DNA of 35,577 nt from an uncultured Burkholderiales bacterium (GTDB lineage Bacteria; Pseudomonadota; Gammaproteobacteria; Burkholderiales; Burkholderiaceae_C), in assembly GCA_903956845.1 (NCBI GenBank), contig CAJBOO010000061.1, forward strand, positions 1-35,577. The letters are read 5' to 3'. The position numbers were made by a program, and so were the translations under genes. Below the pieces are notes generated by a model, which did not search any database, had not been told where the DNA came from, and saw only the letters and a program-made list of their open reading frames with translations. This document shows, one piece after another, positions 24,675 through 32,167 of this stretch (the stretch's first letter is position 1; every line of letters starts with the position of its first letter).

Positions 24675-25718
24675 ATGCGTTCACCCCGCTCGTTTTTTCT
24701 GCACCTGCCCAAGCTGCCCAGCTTGGTCAAGCACGTGTGGACGCGTGAATACCAAGATGTCAAGCTGATCTTGGAGCAAAGCGGAGACCTCAAATATTTC
24801 AACATCCCCGGCGGTTTTCAGCGCATCGTTGCGCGGGGCTCCGTGGTGGCTGGTTTTGCCCTGACTGGCACCATCATTTTTCTCTTGACCACCACCTTGG
24901 TTCTGGGTGTGAGCAGGGCTCGCTTAGAACGTTCCCATGAAGAGGTCTACCGCGCCTTGCTGAGCAGCACCAACGATGGTGGCTCGGGCGACGCCTCTTT
25001 GAATGAAGAGCAAATGGTCACCTTGGCCCAAACCATCCGCGACCGCGACATGAGCATCCGCCGCTTTGTCGAAACCTCGATGGTCACCGTTTCAGAAGAA
25101 AACGACACCCTCAAGGCGCAACTCGAAACGAGTGGCCTGACCGAAAAGATCGTCAAAATCATTCAGCAAAATTCTGCCAATGGTGGTTTCAGTTTGGACA
25201 CCGACTTGCAGTCCAACCCCCTGCTGCGCGGCAAAGTCGCAGAAGAGTTGTCCACCAACCGCGCTTTGCGCGAGGTGTTGTATGCATTGCCCAACCGCAT
25301 GCCGGTGGCCAATTTCAACGTGTCTTCCGACTTTGGTATCCGTAAACACCCCTTGAACGGCAAAACCCACTTCCATACGGGTTTGGACCTGATGAGCGAG
25401 ACGGGCGACGACAAGGTGTTTGCTGTCAAGCCGGGCGTGGTCGTGATGTCAGAATTCCACCCCCAATATGGCAACACCGTCATGATCAGGCATCTGAACG
25501 GTGTCGAGTCACTTTATGCCCACTTGGCGCAACTGAGTGTCAAAGTGGGCGACAAGGTCACCACCGAGACTTTGTTGGGCTATATTGGCAACACAGGCTC
25601 TTCTTCCACCGGGAAGCACCTACACTTGGAAATTTTGGTTGGCGGTTACCCCGTCAATCCACAAAAAGTGATCCGCACCGCTCAGTATGTTCAACAAATC
25701 CAAAACAGCAAACAATAA
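24675..25718 (+). CDS. Membrane-anchored M23 (LytM-type) peptidoglycan endopeptidase
   Basis: A 347-residue bitopic protein: a cytoplasmic tail (1-55, with the amphipathic stretch REYQDVKLILEQSGDLKYFN), one membrane segment (57-78), a periplasmic coiled-coil-like linker (80-165), and a LytM domain (about 212-332). Zinc ligands and catalytic residues are present: HTGLD with H234 and D238, YAHL with H283, and HLHLE with H315 and H317, so it should be active in cutting cross-links. Being flanked by bactofilins resembles bactofilin-linked hydrolases such as LmdC in Hyphomonas, where the cytoplasmic tail meets the filament; that role here is inference. Its last 32 bases overlap the next gene. No Shine-Dalgarno is obvious. 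Confidence 0.93.
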   Translation: MRSPRSFFLHLPKLPSLVKHVWTREYQDVKLILEQSGDLKYFNIPGGFQRIVARGSVVAGFALTGTIIFLLTTTLVLGVSRARLERSHEEVYRALLSSTNDGGSGDASLNEEQMVTLAQTIRDRDMSIRRFVETSMVTVSEENDTLKAQLETSGLTEKIVKIIQQNSANGGFSLDTDLQSNPLLRGKVAEELSTNRALREVLYALPNRMPVANFNVSSDFGIRKHPLNGKTHFHTGLDLMSETGDDKVFAVKPGVVVMSEFHPQYGNTVMIRHLNGVESLYAHLAQLSVKVGDKVTTETLLGYIGNTGSSSTGKHLHLEILVGGYPVNPQKVIRTAQYVQQIQNSKQ

Positions 25719-26154
25719 TGCAAACCAAGTTGCGCAGACTGAACCCTTCCAGGTCCCGCCTGCATCCGCAACCTTGCCAGCTGAGCCTCCAGCGCTCGCA
25801 CAACCCCAGAGAAACAACATGATGGACATCATCTCCTCCAATGCAGCCAAACCTTCCATCTTGAGCGAAGGTTTTTCGTTTCGTGGCGAAATTTCTGCCA
25901 AGGGTGCCATCCATGTGGAAGGCTCTCTGAACGGTCAAGTGCAAGTGGACGAACTCACCATCGGTTCGCGTGGCCAGGTCGAGGGGGTGGTCACCTGCTC
26001 GAGTCTGCACATCAAAGGCAAATTTTCAGGGACTGCCACCTGCAGCGAGTTGATCGTGACATCTTCAGCCTCTGTCGATGGCCACGTGGTCTACCAAACC
26101 CTGTCAGTTCAAAAGGGCGCATCCATCAAAGGTGAGTTGCTGCTGGTCAAATAA
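25687..26154 (+). CDS. Bactofilin (second copy)
   Basis: A 155-residue bactofilin with a long proline/glutamine-rich head (1-58) and the beta-helical core at about 59-153 (EGFSFRGEISAKGAIHVEG, LTIGSRGQVEGVVTCSSLHI, SVDGHVVYQTLSVQKGASIK). In contrast to the first copy the disordered part is N-terminal, so the two paralogues are mirror-like. The start MFNKSK at 25687 overlaps the M23 gene by 32 bases and resembles other bactofilin N-termini. A second start at 25819 (MMDIISS) would give a 111-residue core-only form, and neither has a strong Shine-Dalgarno. The RodZ-like gene follows after 29 bases. Confidence 0.92.
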   Translation: MFNKSKTANNNANQVAQTEPFQVPPASATLPAEPPALAQPQRNNMMDIISSNAAKPSILSEGFSFRGEISAKGAIHVEGSLNGQVQVDELTIGSRGQVEGVVTCSSLHIKGKFSGTATCSELIVTSSASVDGHVVYQTLSVQKGASIKGELLLVK

Positions 26155-26183
26155 ACCAGCGCAAGCCTTGTCAAAGGGTTTGA

Positions 26184-27032
26184 ATGTCAGACATTTCGCA
26201 AATTGACGGTGCCGCAGTTCGATTAAAGCGCGAATCCCAGGGGTGGGTGCTGAACGATTTGGCGACCCGTGCGTGTTTGTCTGTCAAACAAATCAGGCAA
26301 ATTGAAGAAGGCGGCATGAGTGCCTTCTACAGCGAAAGCGTCAAGCTGACCGCGGCCAGAAAAGTGGCTTCCCTGCTCGACATGACCGAGGCGCAATTGT
26401 TTGGTCAAGAACTCCCGCCCCTTGTGCCTGCTTCGGATGATGCTGGCTTTGGCGATGACTTGACCACCTTGGTCGATACCTCCCAGCCCGCCTCAGGTGG
26501 CCGCGCTTTCCAGCCTCAGTTGGACCATGCGCCGATCACGCGCAGTGAAGCCTTGCATGTGCTGGCCCAACCGCCAGAACACTTGGAAGAGACGCAGGCA
26601 GACCCAACGATGGAAGGTGAGGTCTCAGCGCCCACCGCAGAGCCTTCGTTGGCCGTCCCCGCGGGTGATACCAGTGCATCCGAAGCCCCTCAAGATGACA
26701 GCCAACCCGCCAGTGGTGGCTTCAGCGTGTTGAAAGTGGTGGCTTTGTTCGTGGTTGCATTGGCTGCAGCTGCGCTTGTGCAAACCAAGGTGCTGGAGAA
26801 AAAAGCAGACGAGCCTGCCACAGACGCCACCTTGCCTGTGCCCGCTGAGACTTCCATCGCACCGAACCAAGCAACCCCCGAGACAGGGACGCCTGCCACC
26901 CCAGCCCATTTGACAGAGACAGCCCCAGCGGCAGTCAAACCCAGCGCCCCTGAGGCCGCGGCAACCCCAGCAGGGGTTTCCTCACCGACCAGCGCCACCC
27001 CCCCCGCATCGGCGCCAGCTGCCAGCCAATAA
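26184..27032 (+). CDS. RodZ-like helix-turn-helix membrane protein
   Basis: A 282-residue protein with an N-terminal HTH of the RodZ/HTH_25 sort (about 8-66, with LKRESQGWVLNDLATRACLS then VKQIRQIEEG), an acidic, proline-rich cytoplasmic linker (75-178), one membrane segment (about 181-199) and an alanine/proline/threonine-rich periplasmic tail (205-282). It lacks the beta-domain (DUF4115) of true RodZ, so I do not call it rodZ. In RodZ the HTH binds MreB rather than DNA; here the obvious partner is a bactofilin, though that is inference. AAAGGG lies five bases before the ATG. Last gene of the cluster, convergent with hemH. Confidence 0.8.
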   Translation: MSDISQIDGAAVRLKRESQGWVLNDLATRACLSVKQIRQIEEGGMSAFYSESVKLTAARKVASLLDMTEAQLFGQELPPLVPASDDAGFGDDLTTLVDTSQPASGGRAFQPQLDHAPITRSEALHVLAQPPEHLEETQADPTMEGEVSAPTAEPSLAVPAGDTSASEAPQDDSQPASGGFSVLKVVALFVVALAAAALVQTKVLEKKADEPATDATLPVPAETSIAPNQATPETGTPATPAHLTETAPAAVKPSAPEAAATPAGVSSPTSATPPASAPAASQ

Positions 27033-27058
27033 ATCGCTGCCTCGCCAAGCGCTTAGGC

Positions 27059-28153
27059 TTACTGTTCAGCGCCCATGGCCAAGGCCAAGTCTTTGGAGGT
27101 GTTGCGTTCTTCGGCGGATGCGCCCAGCAGCGGCCAGCCGCGCATGTGCAGGTGGCTGATGTCCGATAAGGCCTGAATCCATGCTGGGCTGTCGTTCAGG
27201 CACTCGATGTAATGGAAGGTGCTGCCCCCTTCTTCCAAGAAGGCGGTCTTGACCTCCATGGCAATTTCTTCCAGGGTCTCCAAACAGTCGCTGACAAAAC
27301 CTGGGCACACTAAATCGACCGAGCGGGTGCCTTGGCGGGCCATTTCTCGCACCGATGGTTCGGTGTAGGGTTCGAGCCATTTCGCCTTTCCGAAGCGGGA
27401 TTGAAAGCAAATCTTGTATTGCGATTTGTCCAATTGCAATGCCTCAGCCAATAAACGACCGGTTTTATGGCATTCGCAGTGGTAAGGGTCGCCAAGTTGG
27501 AGGGTGCGGGCTGGCACACCATGAAAGCTCATGACCAATTGTTCAGCGCGCCCGTGCACCGCCCAATGCGCCTTGATTTTCTCAGCCAAGGCTTGGATGT
27601 AGCCTGGGTGGTCGTGGTAGCGGTTGATGAAGCGAAATTCAGGCACGTTGCGGGTGCGCATGCCCCAGGCATAAACCGCATCAAACACACTCGCCGAGGT
27701 GGTGGCTGAATACTGGGGATAGGCTGGCAACACCAACACGCGGGTCACACCCTCGGCTTTCAGGGCATCAAGCACGTCAGGGATGGCAGGGCTGCCGTAG
27801 CGCATGGCATAGCGCACTTGCACACCTTGTGCCTGCAGTTGGGTGTGCAATGCCTTGGCTTGGCGCTCGGTCCAGACCTTGAGTGGCGATCCTTCAGGCG
27901 TCCAAATGCTGGCGTATTTGTGGGCTGATTTGGCGGGGCGCACCCGCAAAATGATGCCATGCAAGATGGCCAGCCAGAGCAAACGGGGGATTTCAACCAC
28001 CCGGGGATCGCTTAAAAACTCTGCCAAATAGCGTCGCAAAGCGGAGGCGGTGGGGGCGTCTGGGGTGCCCAGGTTGCAGTAAATAACAGCGGTTTGACTG
28101 GCTTGGCCATGGGCATAGGGAGGCTCGGCCGTGAAGCGGGGATTTGATGTCAT
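27059..28153 (-). CDS. hemH: Ferrochelatase
   Basis: Inserts ferrous iron into protoporphyrin IX in the last step of haem synthesis; peripheral to the inner membrane. At 364 residues it is the normal bacterial length. NLGTPDAP near the N-terminus, FLSDPRVVE, LPAYPQYSATTSASVFDAV, the catalytic histidine in SFHGVP and the glutamate in CLETLEEI are present. Its ATG overlaps the hpnE stop by four bases (28150-28153), so it is the last gene of hpnC-hpnD-hpnE-hemH. The cysteine-bearing region (CPGFVSDC) is intact. No odd features in the protein; the operon partnership is discussed in the findings. Confidence 0.96.
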   Translation of the reverse strand: MTSNPRFTAEPPYAHGQASQTAVIYCNLGTPDAPTASALRRYLAEFLSDPRVVEIPRLLWLAILHGIILRVRPAKSAHKYASIWTPEGSPLKVWTERQAKALHTQLQAQGVQVRYAMRYGSPAIPDVLDALKAEGVTRVLVLPAYPQYSATTSASVFDAVYAWGMRTRNVPEFRFINRYHDHPGYIQALAEKIKAHWAVHGRAEQLVMSFHGVPARTLQLGDPYHCECHKTGRLLAEALQLDKSQYKICFQSRFGKAKWLEPYTEPSVREMARQGTRSVDLVCPGFVSDCLETLEEIAMEVKTAFLEEGGSTFHYIECLNDSPAWIQALSDISHLHMRGWPLLGASAEERNTSKDLALAMGAEQ

Positions 28154-29400
28154 GCGGTATTTTCGCCCATGTGCTGACCCGCCATGGATTCGGCGGCCTG
28201 AATCCCGGACCGAACAGCCCCTTCGAGGGTCGCCGGGTAGGGGCCAGCCACGTAATCGCCACAGGCCCAGACACCCTCAGCGACCACGGTTCCTGGGCGA
28301 ACCAGGCCTGGTGTGCACGCAAACGTGGCGCGCTTTTCAACCACCGTGGTCAAGTGCGTGAGTTGCTTCAAGCCCAACTGGGCATGCGCTTGCCACAAGG
28401 CTGCTTGGGTGGTGTCGTCTCGGTTGAGTGAGCAATGACTCACCACCATGGCCAGCACGCCTCGCCACTGCGCTTGGCCGCTCAAACGTCCTTTGTCAAA
28501 GGCAAACTGCGCGACCGCTCCCGGGCCAGTTGGCAAGGCCAACATGGGGCTTGGCCAAATCAGGGGTTCTGGCGTGTGCAAGTAAACCGTGGCGATCGCG
28601 GTGTGGGCCAAAGCTGACGCTTGGGCGGACCAGGCGGGTGCCAAGCGGTGGGTCAGTTCGGCAGCTTGCCAAGCCGGACAGGCCAAGAGCACCGGGGTGT
28701 CTGAGGGCAGGGTGCTCACCAAGTGGTGGGTGACGATGTCTGCCCCTTGGGCCAGTAACCACCGTTCAGCGGCGTCTGGCAGCAGTTGGCCCAGGTCATG
28801 GCGCGGCAAGAGCAGATCACTGCTGCCAGCACCTGCGAACAAAGCGTCCGACAAGACCCGCAAAAAAACCTCTGCGCTGGCTTCGGTGCTATCAATGTTC
28901 AGCGCCGACACGCACAGCGGCTCGATCAGGTCTTGCATCACGCGTGGCGTCAGCAGCGTGCAGACCTGCGCCACGGATGCCAAGGGCGCACAGGCAAAGC
29001 CTGCGCGTTGCCATGCCAAGGATTGACGAACCAAAGCAAGTTTGTCTCTCCAAGACCATCCCTTGGCCATGGCAACGCCTGCCAACAGGTGCCAGGGGCT
29101 GGGCAGGTCTGGCAGGCGCAGACCCGCCCCATCCAAGCTCTGCAAGTTCAATGGGGTTCGGTGAAAGGCGTGGGCCTCGTCCAGTCCCAAGCTGTGCAGC
29201 AAGTCCAGGGTTTGGCGGTAAGCCCCAATCAAGATGTGTTGCCCGTTGTCCAGGGCCAAGCCTTGGTGGACCACCCGCCTGGCGCGTCCGCCAAGTTGGG
29301 GGGCTGCCTCGAGCAATCGAACACGGAAACCCAGTTGGCTTGCTCGCACCGCGGCAGCCAGCCCGGCCCAGCCGCCACCAACCACGGTGACAGCTTTCAA
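28150..29400 (-). CDS. hpnE: Hydroxysqualene dehydroxylase
   Basis: FAD-dependent enzyme that reduces hydroxysqualene to squalene, the third step of the HpnCDE route. It has about 416 residues. The dinucleotide-binding motif VVGGGWAGLAAAVRASQLG is at the N-terminus; LLEAAPQLGGRARR and the C-terminal CGDYVAGPYPATLEGAVRSG are the amine-oxidase-like signatures. I chose the TTG at 29400, which overlaps the hpnD stop by four bases (TTGA) and has GGGG ahead of it; a GTG at 29436 would add 12 residues and a 40-base overlap. Tightly coupled to hpnD upstream and hemH downstream. Confidence 0.93.
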   Translation of the reverse strand: MKAVTVVGGGWAGLAAAVRASQLGFRVRLLEAAPQLGGRARRVVHQGLALDNGQHILIGAYRQTLDLLHSLGLDEAHAFHRTPLNLQSLDGAGLRLPDLPSPWHLLAGVAMAKGWSWRDKLALVRQSLAWQRAGFACAPLASVAQVCTLLTPRVMQDLIEPLCVSALNIDSTEASAEVFLRVLSDALFAGAGSSDLLLPRHDLGQLLPDAAERWLLAQGADIVTHHLVSTLPSDTPVLLACPAWQAAELTHRLAPAWSAQASALAHTAIATVYLHTPEPLIWPSPMLALPTGPGAVAQFAFDKGRLSGQAQWRGVLAMVVSHCSLNRDDTTQAALWQAHAQLGLKQLTHLTTVVEKRATFACTPGLVRPGTVVAEGVWACGDYVAGPYPATLEGAVRSGIQAAESMAGQHMGENTA

Positions 29401-30236
29401 AAGCGCCCCAAGGCTTGCATCTTCCAAGCCAGCCACAGTTTGCGAACAGGGGTCAATGCCACACGCTGCTGCAGCACAGGGAAATGAGCGGTTTCGATTT
29501 CGTGCAACAAAGTGCGGTAGATGCTGGCCATCATCAAACCGGGTTTTTGTGTGCGCTTGTCAGCCTCTGGCAGCAAGGCCAGCGCTTGGTCATACAGGTC
29601 ATGGGCGCGGGCTGCTTGGAATTGCATCAAGGCTTGGAAAGCAGGGGAATCTCGGCGTTGTAAGACATCGTTGGCGGTGACTTGGAATTGCTGCAAATCC
29701 GTCATCGGCAGGTAGATGCGTCCGCGCATGGCGTCTTCGCCCACGTCGCGGATGATGTTGGTGAGCTGAAAAGCCAGTCCCAAGGTGTGGGCGTATTCGG
29801 TGGTTTTGGCATGGGTTTGACCAAAAATATGAGCAGCCACCTCACCCACCACACCCGCCACCAAGTGGCAGTATTGCTGTAGGCCAGCAAAGTCGAGGTA
29901 ACGGGTTTGGCTCAAGTCCATCTGACAGCCCAGGATCACCTGCTGCAAGTGGTGCTCGGTGATGTTGAATTCACCCGCCAGTGGCATCAAGGCTTGCATG
30001 ACCGGATGCTGTGCTTGTCCAGCGAAACTGCGCTGTACCTCTTGTTGCCACCAGTGCAATTTGTGGGCCGCCACACCGGCGTCTTGCACCTCGTCAACCA
30101 CATCATCCACTTCGCGGCAAAAGGCGTAAAAAGCGGTGATGGCCGCCCGCCGAGGCGGTGGCAAAAACAAAAAGGCGTAATAAAAGCTGCTGCCGGATGC
30201 AGCAGCTTTTGCTTGGACGTATTGCTGGGGCGTCAT
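29397..30236 (-). CDS. hpnD: Presqualene diphosphate synthase
   Basis: Condenses two farnesyl diphosphates to presqualene diphosphate. It has 279 residues of the squalene/phytoene synthase fold with both aspartate-rich motifs, REVDDVVDE (near 40-48) and NIIRDVGED; GRIYLP and the helical C-terminus are as expected. I chose the ATG at 30236, which overlaps the hpnC stop by four bases (30233-30236); the longer frame upstream lies within hpnC. A perfect 12-bp inverted repeat lies inside codons 9-19. Second gene of the operon. Confidence 0.95.
   Translation of the reverse strand: MTPQQYVQAKAAASGSSFYYAFLFLPPPRRAAITAFYAFCREVDDVVDEVQDAGVAAHKLHWWQQEVQRSFAGQAQHPVMQALMPLAGEFNITEHHLQQVILGCQMDLSQTRYLDFAGLQQYCHLVAGVVGEVAAHIFGQTHAKTTEYAHTLGLAFQLTNIIRDVGEDAMRGRIYLPMTDLQQFQVTANDVLQRRDSPAFQALMQFQAARAHDLYDQALALLPEADKRTQKPGLMMASIYRTLLHEIETAHFPVLQQRVALTPVRKLWLAWKMQALGRF
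30182..30210 (-). terminator. Terminator-like hairpin inside the start of hpnD
   Basis: AAAAGCTGCTGC (30182-30193) and GCAGCAGCTTTT (30199-30210) are perfect 12-base inverted copies around a five-base loop, followed on the minus-strand message by U-rich sequence (TTTTATTACGCC then TTTTTGTTTTTG). It is within the coding sequence (the KAAASGSSF region), so any termination would depend on translation or be partial. Confidence 0.5.
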
Positions 30237-31012
30237 GGGCGGGATTGTGGCATCCAGCAAGCGCGCCAGAACATCCAGAGGAGGTCTGGGGCATGCAACC
30301 GAGGGCGTTGCACCCGGGTGTCGATGGCTTGTATTTTGTCGAGGATGCGCAAGCCACCTTGCACCACCAGCCGCAGCTCCCATCCCGCCCGACCTGGCAA
30401 GCGGTGGACCAGGGGCGCGCCCTGCTGCATCAATTGCCGGGCAAACTGTATTTCAGCCCCAAGCTCAGCGTGGTCGGGCAAGTAAAAACGCCCACGCGGC
30501 TGGTCCACGCTCAGGTCTTGCCAAAAATTGATGAGTTGCAAGGCGCTGCAAACCGCGTCACTGCGCTGCAATGACAAGGCATCGTTGACGCCATAGAGGT
30601 GCAGCAACAAGCGACCGATGGGGTTGGCCGAGCGGCTGGCGTAATCGAGCAACTCGGCGCGGGAGGCATAGCGCCTGGCGTCCCGGGTGAACACCACATC
30701 TTGGGTGAACGCATCGAGCAGGGCGAGCAGCTGCTCAACTGGCAATGCAAAAGCGGATATTTGCTGGTGCAGCGCCTGGAACATGCCCGGCCAGCGGACA
30801 CTTTCAACACCAGGCTGGTTCAGACCGTTAAGCAAGTCTGCGCGCAGCGCTGCCAAGGTCTGAAGACGCTCGTCCGCACTGGCCTCGCCTTCATCCGCCA
30901 CATCGTCAGCGGTGCGGGCAAAGTGGTAAATCGCCACAATCGGGGGCCGCAACCGGGGTGGACACAGCCAGGAAGCGACCGGAAAGTTCTCATAGTGGTT
31001 GACAGATGGCAT
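30233..31012 (-). CDS. hpnC: Hydroxysqualene synthase
   Basis: Squalene/phytoene synthase fold enzyme that converts presqualene diphosphate to hydroxysqualene in the HpnCDE route. It has 259 residues. The start MPSVNHYENFPVASWLCP is typical; the aspartate motifs are ARTADDVADEG (near 27-37) and NFWQDLSVD. The ATG at 31012 has GGAAAG just before it; an upstream ATG at 31036 adds eight residues with no Shine-Dalgarno. First gene of hpnC-hpnD-hpnE-hemH. It shares a short spacer (31013-31096) with the divergent RND operon, so the palindrome at 31059-31072 may also affect it. Confidence 0.94.
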   Translation of the reverse strand: MPSVNHYENFPVASWLCPPRLRPPIVAIYHFARTADDVADEGEASADERLQTLAALRADLLNGLNQPGVESVRWPGMFQALHQQISAFALPVEQLLALLDAFTQDVVFTRDARRYASRAELLDYASRSANPIGRLLLHLYGVNDALSLQRSDAVCSALQLINFWQDLSVDQPRGRFYLPDHAELGAEIQFARQLMQQGAPLVHRLPGRAGWELRLVVQGGLRILDKIQAIDTRVQRPRLHAPDLLWMFWRACWMPQSRP

Positions 31013-31058
31013 GGTCTTTCCATTGTCGCTTGACATTCGGGGCTTTCGAAATTAGATT

Positions 31059-31072
31059 ACTAACCAGTCAGT
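31059..31072. promoter_or_regulatory. TetR-type palindrome in the hpnC / RND spacer
   Basis: ACTAACCAGTCAGT fits the symmetric pattern ACTnACnnGTnAGT (ten of fourteen positions symmetric), a form often bound by TetR-family repressors of efflux operons. It overlaps the likely promoter of the adaptor gene (TAATAT, 31076-31081, with a poor -35). No tetR gene is in the window. Confidence 0.45.
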
Positions 31073-31096
31073 CATTAATATTCTTGAGGATCCCCC

Positions 31097-32167
31097 ATGT
31101 TTCGTTTGATTTCCATCCCCCTGTTGATGGGCTTGGTGGCCTGCGCGCCCGCGCCTGCGCCGCAAGAACCCGTGCGCGCTGTGAAAGTGCTGCCAGTTGG
31201 ACAGACTGCGTTGACCACACAAGCCATCTATGCAGGCGAGGTCAAGGCCCGGGTGGAAACGCGTTTGGGTTTTCGGGTGGCCGGCAAAGTGGTTGCCCGC
31301 CATGTCGAGTTAGGCCAAAAGGTGCGGGCCGGTCAGTTGCTGGCCCAGGTGGATGCCCAAGATTACCGTTTGTCGGTGGACGCAGCCAAAGCGCAGGTCC
31401 AGGCCGCGCAAACCAACCGTGACTTGGCAGGCGCGGACTTCAAACGCTACAAAGAACTGCGCGACAAAGGTTTCATCAGCAGCGCCGAGCTCGAGCGACG
31501 TGAAACCACCTTGAAAGCGGCCCAGGCTCAACTCGACCAGGCCCAAGCCCAACTCTCTGGCCAAGGCAACCAACTCGGTTACAGCCAATTGCTGGCAGAC
31601 AAGGCGGGCGTGATCACCGGGGTGGACGCTGAAGTGGGACAGGTGGTGAGTGCGGGCATGCCGGTGTTGAGGCTGGCGCAAGACGGCCAACGCGATGTGC
31701 TGTTTGCCGTGCCAGAAGACAAACTGTCGCAGGTCAAAGTGGGCCAAACCGTCCATATCCAATCTTGGGGCAGCCAAGCCACCCAAACAGCCGTGGTGCA
31801 TGAAATCGCCGCCAGTGCCGACCCCGTGACCCGCACCTTCTCGGTCCGTGTCGCCTTGAAAGACACCACTGCCCCCCTGGGTAGCACCGTGTCCGTCATG
31901 CTCAGCCCCCAAGTCGCTGCCACGCAGGTCATCACCTTGCCCACCACGGCCATTCGCCAAGAGGCTGGCAAAACATCGGTGTGGGTGCTCGACACCGCCA
32001 CCATGACGGTCAAGTCCACCCCGATCGAGGTGGCCTCGGTGCAGGGCAATGAAGTGGTGGTCAGTTCAGGCTTGTCGGTGGGCCAACAGGTGGTGGCGGC
32101 TGGCGTGCATGTGCTGACACCTGGCCAAAAGGTCACGGTTTACCAACCCGCAGGTACCAAGCCATGA
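31097..32167 (+). CDS. RND efflux periplasmic adaptor (lipoprotein)
   Basis: A 356-residue membrane-fusion protein. The N-terminus is a lipoprotein signal (MFRLISIPLLMGLVAC, lipobox cysteine C16), so it is anchored in the inner membrane by lipid. It has lipoyl halves around GFRVAGKVVARHVELGQKV and LADKAGVITGVDAEVGQVV, an alpha-hairpin (about 95-160, AKAQVQAAQTNRDLAGADFK), then a beta-barrel and a membrane-proximal domain. GAGGA (31086-31090) lies six bases before the ATG. Its stop overlaps the permease start as ATGA (32164-32167). No outer membrane factor follows, so the pump must borrow a TolC-like protein. Confidence 0.93.
   Translation: MFRLISIPLLMGLVACAPAPAPQEPVRAVKVLPVGQTALTTQAIYAGEVKARVETRLGFRVAGKVVARHVELGQKVRAGQLLAQVDAQDYRLSVDAAKAQVQAAQTNRDLAGADFKRYKELRDKGFISSAELERRETTLKAAQAQLDQAQAQLSGQGNQLGYSQLLADKAGVITGVDAEVGQVVSAGMPVLRLAQDGQRDVLFAVPEDKLSQVKVGQTVHIQSWGSQATQTAVVHEIAASADPVTRTFSVRVALKDTTAPLGSTVSVMLSPQVAATQVITLPTTAIRQEAGKTSVWVLDTATMTVKSTPIEVASVQGNEVVVSSGLSVGQQVVAAGVHVLTPGQKVTVYQPAGTKP

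Noticed and set aside
26184-27032. Naming this gene rodZ.
   Set aside because: Only the HTH and topology agree; the RodZ beta-domain is missing and the gene is with bactofilins, not with ispG or mreB.
28150-29436. HpnE as a phytoene desaturase (carotenoid gene).
   Set aside because: The order hpnC-hpnD-hpnE and the hydroxysqualene-type N- and C-terminal motifs fit the squalene route; no other carotenoid genes are present.
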